Positions 9,715 to 18,004 of a DNA stretch of 64,000 bases are shown here, in pieces. The notes beneath the pieces were generated by a model. It saw nothing but the letters and a program-made list of their open reading frames with translations, was not told where the DNA came from and searched no databases. The stretch's first letter is position 1; each line of letters begins with the position of its first letter. A program made the translations under genes and the position numbers. The DNA is from Eubacterium sp. (GTDB taxonomy: Bacteria; Bacillota; Clostridia; Lachnospirales; Lachnospiraceae): NCBI GenBank assembly GCA_017619835.1, contig JAFZRN010000023.1:53510-117509 (forward strand). The letters are read 5' to 3'.

Positions 9715-12213
9715 ATGAGCAAATATTGGAAGAGAATAATTTCAATCGTTATCACCTGCATGATGGTGATAACTCTGGTACCATTTGCCGGAAGTAAGGT
9801 AAATGCAACATCTCTTTGGAATATAGGAAAGATTACTTTAAAAATGGCACCGGGATCTCTTATTCAACCTGGATTTGAAGAAGATATTCCTAGCGATGTT
9901 GGTATAAGTTTAGATGAAACTGACGATTCAGCCGATTCTATTGCAATGAGTAATGCAAATATTCAAATTCTCAGATCTTACTGGGCTAAGAAGGATATAG
10001 AGTCCTATTCTGCAGAACAATATACGGGATCTGCTGTAGAGGGTACATACAGAATACGTATACAGCTCAAAATTCCTGAGCAGTCATCAACAGCTCAATA
10101 TAATTTTAGATTTGATAAGGATTCAACAGAGGTATATGTAGACGGTGAAAAATGGGAACTTGCCGCATATTATGATACAGATAGAATAGAATTCTGGGGA
10201 CCTGAATACAAAGTTGAGGAAGGCACTACTGCGGTTTATAAGCCGGAAGTACAGCCGAGCAACGAATCTACAAAGATAACAGGAGCTCCGAAGAACCTGG
10301 TATGCTCGGTAGATGAGAATGATCCGAGACATATCAGAGTGGAATTTGAGCCTGATCTGGAATGTGGTATAGATAAGAACTGCGGTATTGTTATCGCTGC
10401 GTCAACTGATAATCAAGCTACATGGCAGAAAGTAAGAGGCTGGGATTTTGTTAGTGATAATAAAGATCTTAAATGGGATACATATGCACTTAGTGACTGC
10501 ACAGGTTTCGATATGGATTTCGGGAAGACTTACTATGTTAAAGCATACTATGTTGATTCTGAAGGAAAGAAGGGCCCCGATTCAAATATCTGTGGACCAT
10601 TTGGACCTGTAGAAAAAGCCGGTGAGGCAGAAGGACCGGACCCTAATTTCCATATCTATCTTGCATTCGGTGAAAGCAATATGGCCGGTATGGGTCCGAT
10701 AGAAGAAGAGGATCTGGAAGTAGATTATGATTTTATGGTTATGTGCACAACAGATACATATAACTATAATGGAACCGAAAGAGAACTGGGAAAATGGTAT
10801 ACGGCAAAAGCACCGCTTGCTGGCAGTAGATATTTTTTAGGGGTAGCAGATTATTTTGGGCGTAGAATGCTGGAAGAGAAACAAAATAATGATCCGAATG
10901 TTAAAATCGGTATTATAGTTGTTGCTGTTCCGGGCGCACATATCAACTATTTTAATAAAGATTTCGATTTAAGCTCTGAATTATATTATTCGAGTGCAAT
11001 TACGGGATTTATGAAGGACTATGGTGATAATCCATATGGTAGACTTATAGAATGTGCGAAGAAGGCTCAGAAAGACGGAGTGATAAAAGGAATCATAATG
11101 CATATGGGGGAATCAGACCAAAATAACGACAAATTTCCGTCTAATGTAAAAAATGTATATGATAATATTGTTGCAGACCTGGATCTGGCTGATAATACTC
11201 CTTTACTTGCCGGAGAAGTCCTTCGTTCAGGAAATGCTTCAAATGCCAATATGAACATAGCTAAACTTGAGCAGCAAAGCAAAAATTTCCATGTGGTGTC
11301 TTCAGAAGGTTTTCACAATGCTTATGTCGATGGTCAGAATATTCATTTTACTTCTGCGGAGTATAGAGAATTCGGAAAAAGATATGCAGATAAAATGCTG
11401 AAAATTGAAGGATTTGAGAAAAAGACAAGATACACGATCAAGGTTTCTTCTTCAGGAAACGGAGGTGCATATGCATCTCAAGACTGGGGTGTAACCGGAA
11501 AAGATATAAAACTCAGGGCTTTACCTGATAAAGGATATAAGTTTAAAGAGTGGCTGGTTAATTCCGGTGATGTGACTATAGCAGATGATAAGTTTACTGT
11601 GGGAACTAAGAATGTTGAAATACATGCTATATTTGAAAAGATAGAAGAGCCGACGACGAAACCAACAGCAACACCTATGCCGGAACCAACACCAACACTC
11701 TCACCCACACCGGAGGCGACTCCAATACAATCACCTACGGTGGCACCTACTGAAGCACCTGTCGAATATAAGGATGGTGATGAGTATAAGGATGAAGCTT
11801 CTAATACTTCCTATAAGGTGACCTCGACAAAGAAGCTTACTATATCACTGACCGGACTTATCAATAAGAATGCAGCAGAGATAGTAGTACCGGATAAAGT
11901 GACAATTGGAGATAAAACATATAAGGTAACGGAGATTGCACCGAACGCATTTAAGAATAATAAGAAGCTGAAAAAATTCACGATTGGCAAGAATATAGAA
12001 AAGATCGGAAAAAATGCTTTTTACGGATGCAAGAATCTAAAGACAATTAAGATCAAGACATTAAAGTTGAAAAAGAAAAATGTCGGTAAGAACGCATTTA
12101 AAAAGATCAATAAAAAAGCTAGGATCACCGTTCCTAAGAAAAAACTTAAAGATTATAAAAAGATACTTAAAGCAAGAGGTGTTACAGGAAAAAAACAGAA
12201 GATTAAGAAATAA
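9715..12213 (+). CDS. Secreted SGNH/CE6-type carbohydrate esterase with BspA-like LRR tail
   Basis: 832 residues. The signal peptide is nearly the same as that of the gene before it, with cleavage near KVNA. Residues about 30-300 repeat the N-terminal and Fn3-like domains of the paralogue. From about 312 there is a sialate-O-acetylesterase/CE6-like domain: nucleophile Ser321 in AFGESNMAG, GESD at 465-468, and catalytic Asp539 and His544 in DGQNIH. These enzymes remove acetyl groups from xylan or sialic acids. An InlB/bacterial-repeat-like domain (about 560-640), a Pro/Thr linker (642-683) and BspA-like leucine-rich repeats (about 690-800, NAFKNNKKLKKF, NAFYGCKNLKTI) follow. The paralogue at 7498 lacks the esterase, so the domain was gained or lost after duplication. 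RBS is GGGAGG. Confidence 0.85.
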   Translation: MSKYWKRIISIVITCMMVITLVPFAGSKVNATSLWNIGKITLKMAPGSLIQPGFEEDIPSDVGISLDETDDSADSIAMSNANIQILRSYWAKKDIESYSAEQYTGSAVEGTYRIRIQLKIPEQSSTAQYNFRFDKDSTEVYVDGEKWELAAYYDTDRIEFWGPEYKVEEGTTAVYKPEVQPSNESTKITGAPKNLVCSVDENDPRHIRVEFEPDLECGIDKNCGIVIAASTDNQATWQKVRGWDFVSDNKDLKWDTYALSDCTGFDMDFGKTYYVKAYYVDSEGKKGPDSNICGPFGPVEKAGEAEGPDPNFHIYLAFGESNMAGMGPIEEEDLEVDYDFMVMCTTDTYNYNGTERELGKWYTAKAPLAGSRYFLGVADYFGRRMLEEKQNNDPNVKIGIIVVAVPGAHINYFNKDFDLSSELYYSSAITGFMKDYGDNPYGRLIECAKKAQKDGVIKGIIMHMGESDQNNDKFPSNVKNVYDNIVADLDLADNTPLLAGEVLRSGNASNANMNIAKLEQQSKNFHVVSSEGFHNAYVDGQNIHFTSAEYREFGKRYADKMLKIEGFEKKTRYTIKVSSSGNGGAYASQDWGVTGKDIKLRALPDKGYKFKEWLVNSGDVTIADDKFTVGTKNVEIHAIFEKIEEPTTKPTATPMPEPTPTLSPTPEATPIQSPTVAPTEAPVEYKDGDEYKDEASNTSYKVTSTKKLTISLTGLINKNAAEIVVPDKVTIGDKTYKVTEIAPNAFKNNKKLKKFTIGKNIEKIGKNAFYGCKNLKTIKIKTLKLKKKNVGKNAFKKINKKARITVPKKKLKDYKKILKARGVTGKKQKIKK

Positions 12214-12217
12214 TAAA

Positions 12218-12256
12218 ATTGGCGGTTTGGATTATTCCAAACCGCCATATCTTTTT
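12218..12256 (+). terminator. Terminator hairpin, copy 2 of shared element
   Basis: The same 34 bases as 9627-9660 (stem 12221-12231 with 12236-12246), here followed by TTTTT, which makes a proper rho-independent terminator. The T run touches the stop codon of the convergent aquaporin gene. Confidence 0.85.
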
Positions 12257-12965
12257 ATATTTCTGATTTGTTTCCTTCAAGGAATCTGTAGCAGAGTGCT
12301 GCAAGGGCGCCGCCCACGAAAGGTCCGACTATGAATACCCATACAACTGAAAGAGGTTCCGTGTTGCCCTGGATCGCACATACGATAGCTGGGCCGAGGC
12401 TTCTTGCGGGATTAACACTTGTTCCCGTAAGACCGATTCCTATGATGTGAATACCTACAAGAGTAAGGCCGATGATAAGTCCTCCGAATGAACCATGGGA
12501 CTGATTCTTGGATGTTACCCCGAGAATAAGGATAACAAAGAGGAATGTGAGGATTATCTCTACAAGTACTCCGGCTCCTGCATTATCGCCAACTCCGGCA
12601 AGTCCGTTGGATCCGAGAGCTTCGGTCATATCATATACATCGCCCATTGCGAAGATTCCCGAAAGAACGAGAGAACCGGCAATTGCTCCGAGAATCTGAG
12701 CAATTATATAACCGATAAAGTCATTTACGGTCATTCCTCCGCTGATAAGTACACCGATGGAAACGGCAGGATTAACATGTCCGCCGGATATGTTTCCAAC
12801 TCCGTAAGCCATTGCTACGATTGCAAGTCCGAATGCGAATGCTGTAAGGATATATCCACTTCCCAGCTCTGCATCACAGCCAACCAGCATAGCAGTTCCA
12901 CAACCCATAAAAACAAGTGTGAATGTGCCGATGAATTCGGCAAGATACTTTTTGAAACCTTCCAT
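12255..12965 (-). CDS. Aquaporin (MIP family, AqpZ-like water channel)
   Basis: 236 residues with six membrane helices and two half-helices carrying the NPA motifs NPAVS and NPARS. The second motif is followed by Ser rather than the Asp of GlpF (NPARD), and a His lies in the fifth helix (VGIHIIG). Both favour a water channel over a glycerol facilitator, by inference. The start was moved 13 codons inside the longest frame to ATG at 12965 (MEGFKKYLAEF), because AGGAGG lies 8 bases ahead of it. It is transcribed in the same direction as, and 50 bases behind, the large secreted protein gene. Confidence 0.9.
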   Translation of the reverse strand: MEGFKKYLAEFIGTFTLVFMGCGTAMLVGCDAELGSGYILTAFAFGLAIVAMAYGVGNISGGHVNPAVSIGVLISGGMTVNDFIGYIIAQILGAIAGSLVLSGIFAMGDVYDMTEALGSNGLAGVGDNAGAGVLVEIILTFLFVILILGVTSKNQSHGSFGGLIIGLTLVGIHIIGIGLTGTSVNPARSLGPAIVCAIQGNTEPLSVVWVFIVGPFVGGALAALCYRFLEGNKSEI

Positions 12966-13015
12966 ATGTAACCTCCTTGATAAATGAAATTTATAAAGTT
13001 TCATTATATTGATAC

Positions 13016-16000
13016 TTATTTAACCGTAACCTTGATCTTCTTATATACACCGTTCTGGGCATATACATATATATAGCATGTACCCTTTGCCTTAGCCTTG
13101 ATCACACCCTTCTTGCTGACTGTTGCAGTCTTGGTATCTGTGGATTCAAATCTGATAGCAACATGTTTTTTAACTTTTAGTTTCTTGGATACGGGCTTAG
13201 TCGATGCATAGAGAGTCAGCTTCTTACCTTTTTTGATTGTTATATTTGTGGCGGCTTTTTTCTTCTTTCCGGATTTAACTTTTACGGTTACGCTCTTATC
13301 ATTGCCGTTCTTTCCGCCCTTTGTTACAACATGTATCATCTTGGATGTTGAAGCTGCTTTTTCTCCGGCAGAGGTATTGATCACGGCTACAACAATGAAC
13401 TTATAGTATTTGCCTTTTTTCAATCCTTTGCATGTATATTTATTTGTCGTGACCGTATCTAGTTTTTTAATCTTCTTTCCGCAAATGCCTCCGTAGACAA
13501 CATATTTCGAAGCGCTTGATATATTGGTCCACTGAAGACTGATAGAGTTCTTTCCCTGATTTGTGCTTCTAAGCTGAAGTCTTGCGAAATCAGATCCCTT
13601 CGGGTCATTATCCTTTTTGTCTTTCATGATTATCTTTTCAACTGCCTCGGGAGTCGGAAGAGAATTAAGTTTTTCTTCGGCCTTTTTCTTTGCTTCTTCA
13701 ATTTTCTCTTTTGCTTTTTCCAAAGCTTCGGCATCGGATTTATCATCATCCAGAATCTTCTTGGCTTCTTCAATAGCTTTCTTCAGTTCTTCACTGTCCT
13801 CAGGAAGATACTGCGTGGTATCCTCGTCCTCCAGCTCCTTAACCTTTTCTTCGAGAGTATGCTCGGCATATTCCGTTCTCTCGAGGATATCAAATGTCAC
13901 GCCTCTGCTGCCGGTATAGTTGCCTTTTCCGCTTATGGTTATGGTAGCTTTTCCCGGAGCGGTGTTGTTGCTGTATTCGACTGCATATTCTTCTTCGGTA
14001 AGGATATCATTTCCATCTTTTACAGTTACGGCCGGCCTGGATGGTGTACCTTCCACATAAAGCTGTTTCGGAATATCCTCAACGGTTACAGATGAATCTG
14101 ATATATCTTTTTTATTTATTGCAAATGACTTCGTTATGCTGTCTTTGAAGTTACCTTTGCCTGTTATGGTCACCTCGGCTGTACCGACATTTGTATTCGA
14201 ACTGTAGGTGAGTATGTAATCGGTGCCTGCCAGGAGAGCCTTATCACCAAATGTAACTGTCGGTGCAGGCGTCTGAGCTGCCCTGTTATATGTTACATCA
14301 GGTATGTCATCAACGCTGATATTTTCAGAAGTAATGCTGCATGCTCCAATGGTAAATGCTCCGGAAGAAGAATCCGCATATATGCTTCCTGCTTTTGCTG
14401 TGACCACTGCTTCGGCAGTGCCGGCATTTATATTATTCTTGTAAGATACGGTATATGAATCTTCCGGTAAGGCTTCACCATTAAGTGTTACGGTGACAGC
14501 GGGTTTCTTTTCGGTGCCGTCATAGATATATGAAGAGGGCTCAGCTTTTACTACTGCACCGGCTATTGATATACCTTTGATCTCATATGCCTTCGAAACA
14601 GTACCGGTAAACTTGCTATCATCTTTAGCAGTGATTGTAACCTGATAGTTTCCGGGAACAGTTCCGCCATCATTTTCAATTGTATATTCGATATCTTTAT
14701 CGAGAATATAGTCTCCCTGTTTTACGGTGACATTCGGTTTCTGTACATTACCATTATATGTAAATGAATCAGAAGACAGGAAGATCATGTCAGCGGTAAG
14801 AGGACATTTTGTGATCTGGAATGTAATATATTCAGATGTTCCGGTATAATTCCCTTTTCCATGTACCTGTACTGCGGCGGGACCAACGTCATAATTATTA
14901 AGATAAGTAAGATAATAATCTGTTCCGTAGGTAAGTGTCTTATCGCCGTCCTTTACAGTAAGATTCTGGGTTATGGCATTACCTGTATAAGTTTTATCAC
15001 TGACACCGGTAATGGTTGCATTGGAAATGTCCCTGACAGCTCCCTGGGGAGCAGGAGTTCCGACATAAACAGTAATGCTGTTATCAGGAGAGAAATCCTC
15101 GGAAGCTATAGGGATATAATGTATCGAGGTACCTTCTACTTCATAATGAAAATTATCCCACTCCGTCTGTATCAGGTACTCACCTGCTACATCTGCGGTA
15201 AATTTTAGGGTGACAACATCTGACATTGACCTAATACTTGTACGTTCATAATGAATCTGTTCGCTATTTCTAATCACTTTAATATAAATAAAGTTCATAT
15301 TAATTGGTGAACCGGCATAATAATCAGACAAGAAGACTGTTGCCTGGGCGTTTACCGTTATTTCAGTCCCCACAGGATATTCTGTATTATCTTCTGGTGA
15401 AAGAATTACAGATCTACCGCTGCCTGAGGTTACCGGCTCAAGAATCGTAAATGTTCTTGTTACGGAATCCTTGAAATTCCCGATTCCGGTAAAAACTACT
15501 GTAGCAGTTCCGGGATTGATATTATCAGAATATGTCAGGCTATAATCGGTCTCCTGGGAGATTCCGAAACCGTTGTATTTTAAACTCGGATTGGGTTTAA
15601 TCTCTACTCCGGTATAGTTTCGATCTGAAATAGCTGCAATAAAGGCTTTCCTGATGGAAACCGGAAGGATATTAAATGTTTTTGTGACTTCGCCGGAATA
15701 ATTACCGATTCCTTTGATTGTCACAGTTCCCGGAGTACCGACATTAGTATTCTGACCGTAAGAGAGTTCATAATCCGTACCCTTCTCTAAAGTTATACCG
15801 TTATCTATAACCTCGGGTTCCGGTTTGATCTGCTTATTTGTGAAGGAGGCATCCGGTAAAGAGGAAACAGCACTTTCCGGAATCGGTTTTCCGGTAATGC
15901 TGAAGGTCTTATTGGTCGAACCTTTATAGAAAGGAGATTTGCCACTTATTGTTACAGTGGCAGTACCGGCATTAACATTATCAGAATAAGATACTTCATA

Positions 16001-16528
16001 GTCAGTGTCTGACTTCAGCGTTTTTTCACCCAGAGTTACTGTAACATTCTGAGTCTGTTCCTGACCGTTATACACTTTGTCGGTTAAGCCTGATACTTCC
16101 GCACCGGATATATCTTTCCAAACTATTATCGTTTTGGTGTCATCAGGATTTAAATCTTCAAGATTATTTTCATCGGAAGCTTGCACTTCAATCTTATAAT
16201 ATCCTACTTTATCAGGCGTAAAAACAAAAGATGCTTCGCCCCATGATAATTCCTTTTTATCATATAGTATCGATTCACTGGTATTATCTGGATTGATCCT
16301 TGTTACTCTGTAATAGAAATTTCCAAAGCTAAATAAACTGGAACCTTCTACTTTTACTGTTATTTTTTTCCCTGCTTCATGTTCGGAATCTGCTTTAGGT
16401 GATGATATGCTTACTCCGGCAGCATTGACATTAGTCTTTGCTCCGGTCATAACAAACAGAATTGCTGCCATAAAAACAAAGAATTTTATGAATTGCCGTA
16501 ATCTGATAAAATTCTCTTTTCTTTCCAT
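13016..16528 (-). CDS. Large secreted protein with eight MBG-like repeats, Fn3 and Big_2 domains
   Basis: 1170 residues; exact role unknown, probably an adhesin or scaffold. The signal peptide ends near NVNA-AGV (residue 36). An Ig-like domain is followed by three repeats of about 75 residues with the pattern YNG...GTDYELSYSDN...GTATVTI..GNF, then a second Ig-like domain (VILSPEDNTEYPVGTE) and five more repeats. After these come a charged helical stretch (KKAIEEAKKILDDDKSDAE), an Fn3 domain (YVVYGG...GLKKGKYYKFIVVAV) and a lysine-rich Big_2-like C-terminus (DTKTATVSKKGVIKAKAKG). There is no LPXTG motif. GGGGG precedes the ATG. The leader upstream contains a candidate switchable terminator. 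Confidence 0.88.
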   Translation of the reverse strand: MERKENFIRLRQFIKFFVFMAAILFVMTGAKTNVNAAGVSISSPKADSEHEAGKKITVKVEGSSLFSFGNFYYRVTRINPDNTSESILYDKKELSWGEASFVFTPDKVGYYKIEVQASDENNLEDLNPDDTKTIIVWKDISGAEVSGLTDKVYNGQEQTQNVTVTLGEKTLKSDTDYEVSYSDNVNAGTATVTISGKSPFYKGSTNKTFSITGKPIPESAVSSLPDASFTNKQIKPEPEVIDNGITLEKGTDYELSYGQNTNVGTPGTVTIKGIGNYSGEVTKTFNILPVSIRKAFIAAISDRNYTGVEIKPNPSLKYNGFGISQETDYSLTYSDNINPGTATVVFTGIGNFKDSVTRTFTILEPVTSGSGRSVILSPEDNTEYPVGTEITVNAQATVFLSDYYAGSPINMNFIYIKVIRNSEQIHYERTSIRSMSDVVTLKFTADVAGEYLIQTEWDNFHYEVEGTSIHYIPIASEDFSPDNSITVYVGTPAPQGAVRDISNATITGVSDKTYTGNAITQNLTVKDGDKTLTYGTDYYLTYLNNYDVGPAAVQVHGKGNYTGTSEYITFQITKCPLTADMIFLSSDSFTYNGNVQKPNVTVKQGDYILDKDIEYTIENDGGTVPGNYQVTITAKDDSKFTGTVSKAYEIKGISIAGAVVKAEPSSYIYDGTEKKPAVTVTLNGEALPEDSYTVSYKNNINAGTAEAVVTAKAGSIYADSSSGAFTIGACSITSENISVDDIPDVTYNRAAQTPAPTVTFGDKALLAGTDYILTYSSNTNVGTAEVTITGKGNFKDSITKSFAINKKDISDSSVTVEDIPKQLYVEGTPSRPAVTVKDGNDILTEEEYAVEYSNNTAPGKATITISGKGNYTGSRGVTFDILERTEYAEHTLEEKVKELEDEDTTQYLPEDSEELKKAIEEAKKILDDDKSDAEALEKAKEKIEEAKKKAEEKLNSLPTPEAVEKIIMKDKKDNDPKGSDFARLQLRSTNQGKNSISLQWTNISSASKYVVYGGICGKKIKKLDTVTTNKYTCKGLKKGKYYKFIVVAVINTSAGEKAASTSKMIHVVTKGGKNGNDKSVTVKVKSGKKKKAATNITIKKGKKLTLYASTKPVSKKLKVKKHVAIRFESTDTKTATVSKKGVIKAKAKGTCYIYVYAQNGVYKKIKVTVK

Positions 16529-16557
16529 TTAATAATCCCCCTGATCATATGTTTTTA

Positions 16558-16645
16558 TACAAAAAAACCGAAGAAACCATGCGGCAGACTATTCTGTCAC
16601 ATTGTTACTCCGGTTGGGTTTTGGTCATCCCGCTGCATACATAAT
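16558..16645 (-). promoter_or_regulatory. Candidate riboswitch/attenuator in the leader of the 1170-residue protein
   Basis: Read on the minus strand, the RNA can form stem A (16638-16629 with 16588-16579, 9 of 10 pairs with two G-U) or a terminator stem (16615-16604 with 16577-16566, 11 of 12 pairs) followed by a run of U ending at 16561. The 5' arm of the terminator lies inside stem A, and the 3' arm of stem A lies inside the terminator loop. The two either form a pseudoknot or exclude each other, which is the architecture of a transcriptional riboswitch. I did not match it to a known class (c-di-GMP-I core, fluoride, THF and preQ1 motifs are absent). Confidence 0.5.
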
Positions 16646-16719
16646 TATTTTATCATTTATAGGCTGAAAAAGATAGTTTAATTTTTGCATTCATTTTGCT
16701 GTGAAATGTCCTCTTTACG

Positions 16720-16748
16720 TTGACAAAAAAATAAGATAAATATACAAT
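16720..16748 (+). promoter_or_regulatory. Sigma-A promoter of the proline-rich membrane protein gene
   Basis: A perfect TTGACA (16720-16725), a 17-base spacer and TACAAT (16743-16748), about 40 bases upstream of the ATG at 16787. Confidence 0.8.
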
Positions 16749-16786
16749 GAATGAGTAGTAAAAAATTATTATGGAGGTAACAATTA

Positions 16787-17827
16787 ATGGACGATAAGAA
16801 TCAGATGCCCGACCTTGATCTTGGACTGGATGAGAACGTTGATATGTTCGGAAATCCGCTCCCTGTTCAGCCACAGGGTAATCCTTATACACAGCCTGTT
16901 CCCGAACCGGTAGCAGCTCCGATTCCTGAAGCAGTACCAATACCTGAACCGGCAGCAGCTCCAATTCCAGAAGCAGCACCGATTCCTGAGCCGGCAGCAG
17001 CTCCAATTCCAGAAGCAGCACCGATCCCTGAACCGGTACCAGCACCTGAGGCAGCACCAATTCCTGAAGCAGCACCGATACCAGAACCGGTAGCAGCACC
17101 AATTCCAGAGCCGGTAGCAGCTCCAATACCTGAAGCGGCACCGATACCAGAACCGGTAGCAGCACCGATTCCAGAAGCAACACCGATTCCTGAGGCAGCT
17201 CCAGTTCCTGAAGCGGCTCCAGTTCCAGAAGCAGCTCCGATTCCCGAAGCGGCTCCGGCACCGGAAGCAGCACAGCCGGAGGAGAATCCTTACGGAATGC
17301 CTGTTGGCTTTGATCCTAATCCTTATGGACAGCCTGCAGAAGCTGAAGCAAATCAGTATATTCCGGAGAATCCATATGGACAGCCCGCTGATCCTTACGG
17401 ACAGCCTGCAGCAGATTCATATGCTCAAAATGCAGCAGATCCTTACGGACAGCCCGTACAGAATGCTTATGCACAGCAAAATCAGCAGACTCCTTATGGA
17501 CAGCCTGCACAGCAGACTCCTTACGGACAGGGTACATACACCGGAGCACAGAACTACGATACCCCTTCATATTATGGGGATACGCAGCCTGAAGACGGTA
17601 AAGCTACAGGCGGAATGATCTGCTCGATTCTTTCACTTGTGATCTGTTGTCTGGGACTTATCCTTGCACCTATCGGAATGGTACTCAGCAGACAGGCAAT
17701 AAATGCCGGAAATACCGGTGGCAAGGCAAAGGCTGGATGGATTGTAGGAATTATAGGACTGATTCTGAATATTCTGTTAATTGTCGTATATGTTTTCATA
17801 ATCTATTTCGGAGTTAAGGGAATGTAA
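16787..17827 (+). CDS. Proline-rich repeat protein with C-terminal DUF4190-like membrane domain
   Basis: 346 residues. After a short acidic start (PDLDLGLDENVDMFGNP), residues about 37-165 are tandem units of EPVAAPIPEAAPI, then NPYGQPAD-type Gly/Gln/Tyr repeats to about residue 255. The C-terminus has two membrane helices (GGMICSILSLVICCLGLIL and AGWIVGIIGLILNILLIVV) separated by AINAGNTGGKAKA, typical of DUF4190. There is no signal peptide, so the long repeat region is predicted to be cytoplasmic. The proline repeats could act as a spacer or as a partner-binding tail. The ribosome binding site is TGGAGGT. The 3' end overlaps the convergent YolD-like gene by 51 bases. Confidence 0.85.
   Translation: MDDKNQMPDLDLGLDENVDMFGNPLPVQPQGNPYTQPVPEPVAAPIPEAVPIPEPAAAPIPEAAPIPEPAAAPIPEAAPIPEPVPAPEAAPIPEAAPIPEPVAAPIPEPVAAPIPEAAPIPEPVAAPIPEATPIPEAAPVPEAAPVPEAAPIPEAAPAPEAAQPEENPYGMPVGFDPNPYGQPAEAEANQYIPENPYGQPADPYGQPAADSYAQNAADPYGQPVQNAYAQQNQQTPYGQPAQQTPYGQGTYTGAQNYDTPSYYGDTQPEDGKATGGMICSILSLVICCLGLILAPIGMVLSRQAINAGNTGGKAKAGWIVGIIGLILNILLIVVYVFIIYFGVKGM
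16908..17275 (+). repeat. Tandem coding repeats (Pro-Glu-Pro/Ala units)
   Basis: Degenerate short tandem units encoding PIPEA, PIPEP and PVAAP blocks. Third-codon positions vary between units, so the protein repeat is kept more strictly than the DNA. The opposite strand is stop-free here only because of the repeat. Confidence 0.85.
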
Positions 17828-18004
17828 TCTTCCTGTGTTTTCAATCGCCTCTTCGTGGCCCTTAAGGGCTGCGAACGGGGCGAATATTTTTGCCCGCGCC
17901 TCCCGGGACATTTTCGGATGGCGCGCCTCGAAAGCGTCACCGTCATGACGGGGGCGCTCTTTATCTATTATATCTTTATATTCATTTTCGTAGGTTTTTA
18001 TCAT
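17777..18004 (-). CDS. YolD-like small partner of a Y-family polymerase
   Basis: 75 residues. MSREARAKIFAPFAALKGHEE is the family core (related proteins read MSxxxRAxxFAPFAALxGY), always found next to UmuC/DinB-like genes in Firmicutes and thought to be a regulatory or accessory subunit. The start codon overlaps the polymerase stop by 4 bases (ATGA), so translation is coupled. The 3' end runs 51 bases into the convergent gene. Confidence 0.8.
   Translation of the reverse strand: MIKTYENEYKDIIDKERPRHDGDAFEARHPKMSREARAKIFAPFAALKGHEEAIENTGRLHSLNSEIDYENIYDN

Noticed and set aside
12255-12965. Glycerol facilitator (glpF) for the MIP-family gene
   Set aside because: The second NPA motif is followed by Ser and not Asp, and the selectivity-filter His of aquaporins appears present. 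No glycerol kinase gene is nearby.
16653-17273. A minus-strand open frame rich in Leu, Glu and Pro opposite the proline-rich repeat gene
   Set aside because: It is the antisense of a repeat with few stop codons. The sense strand has a perfect promoter, a ribosome binding site and a recognisable C-terminal domain.
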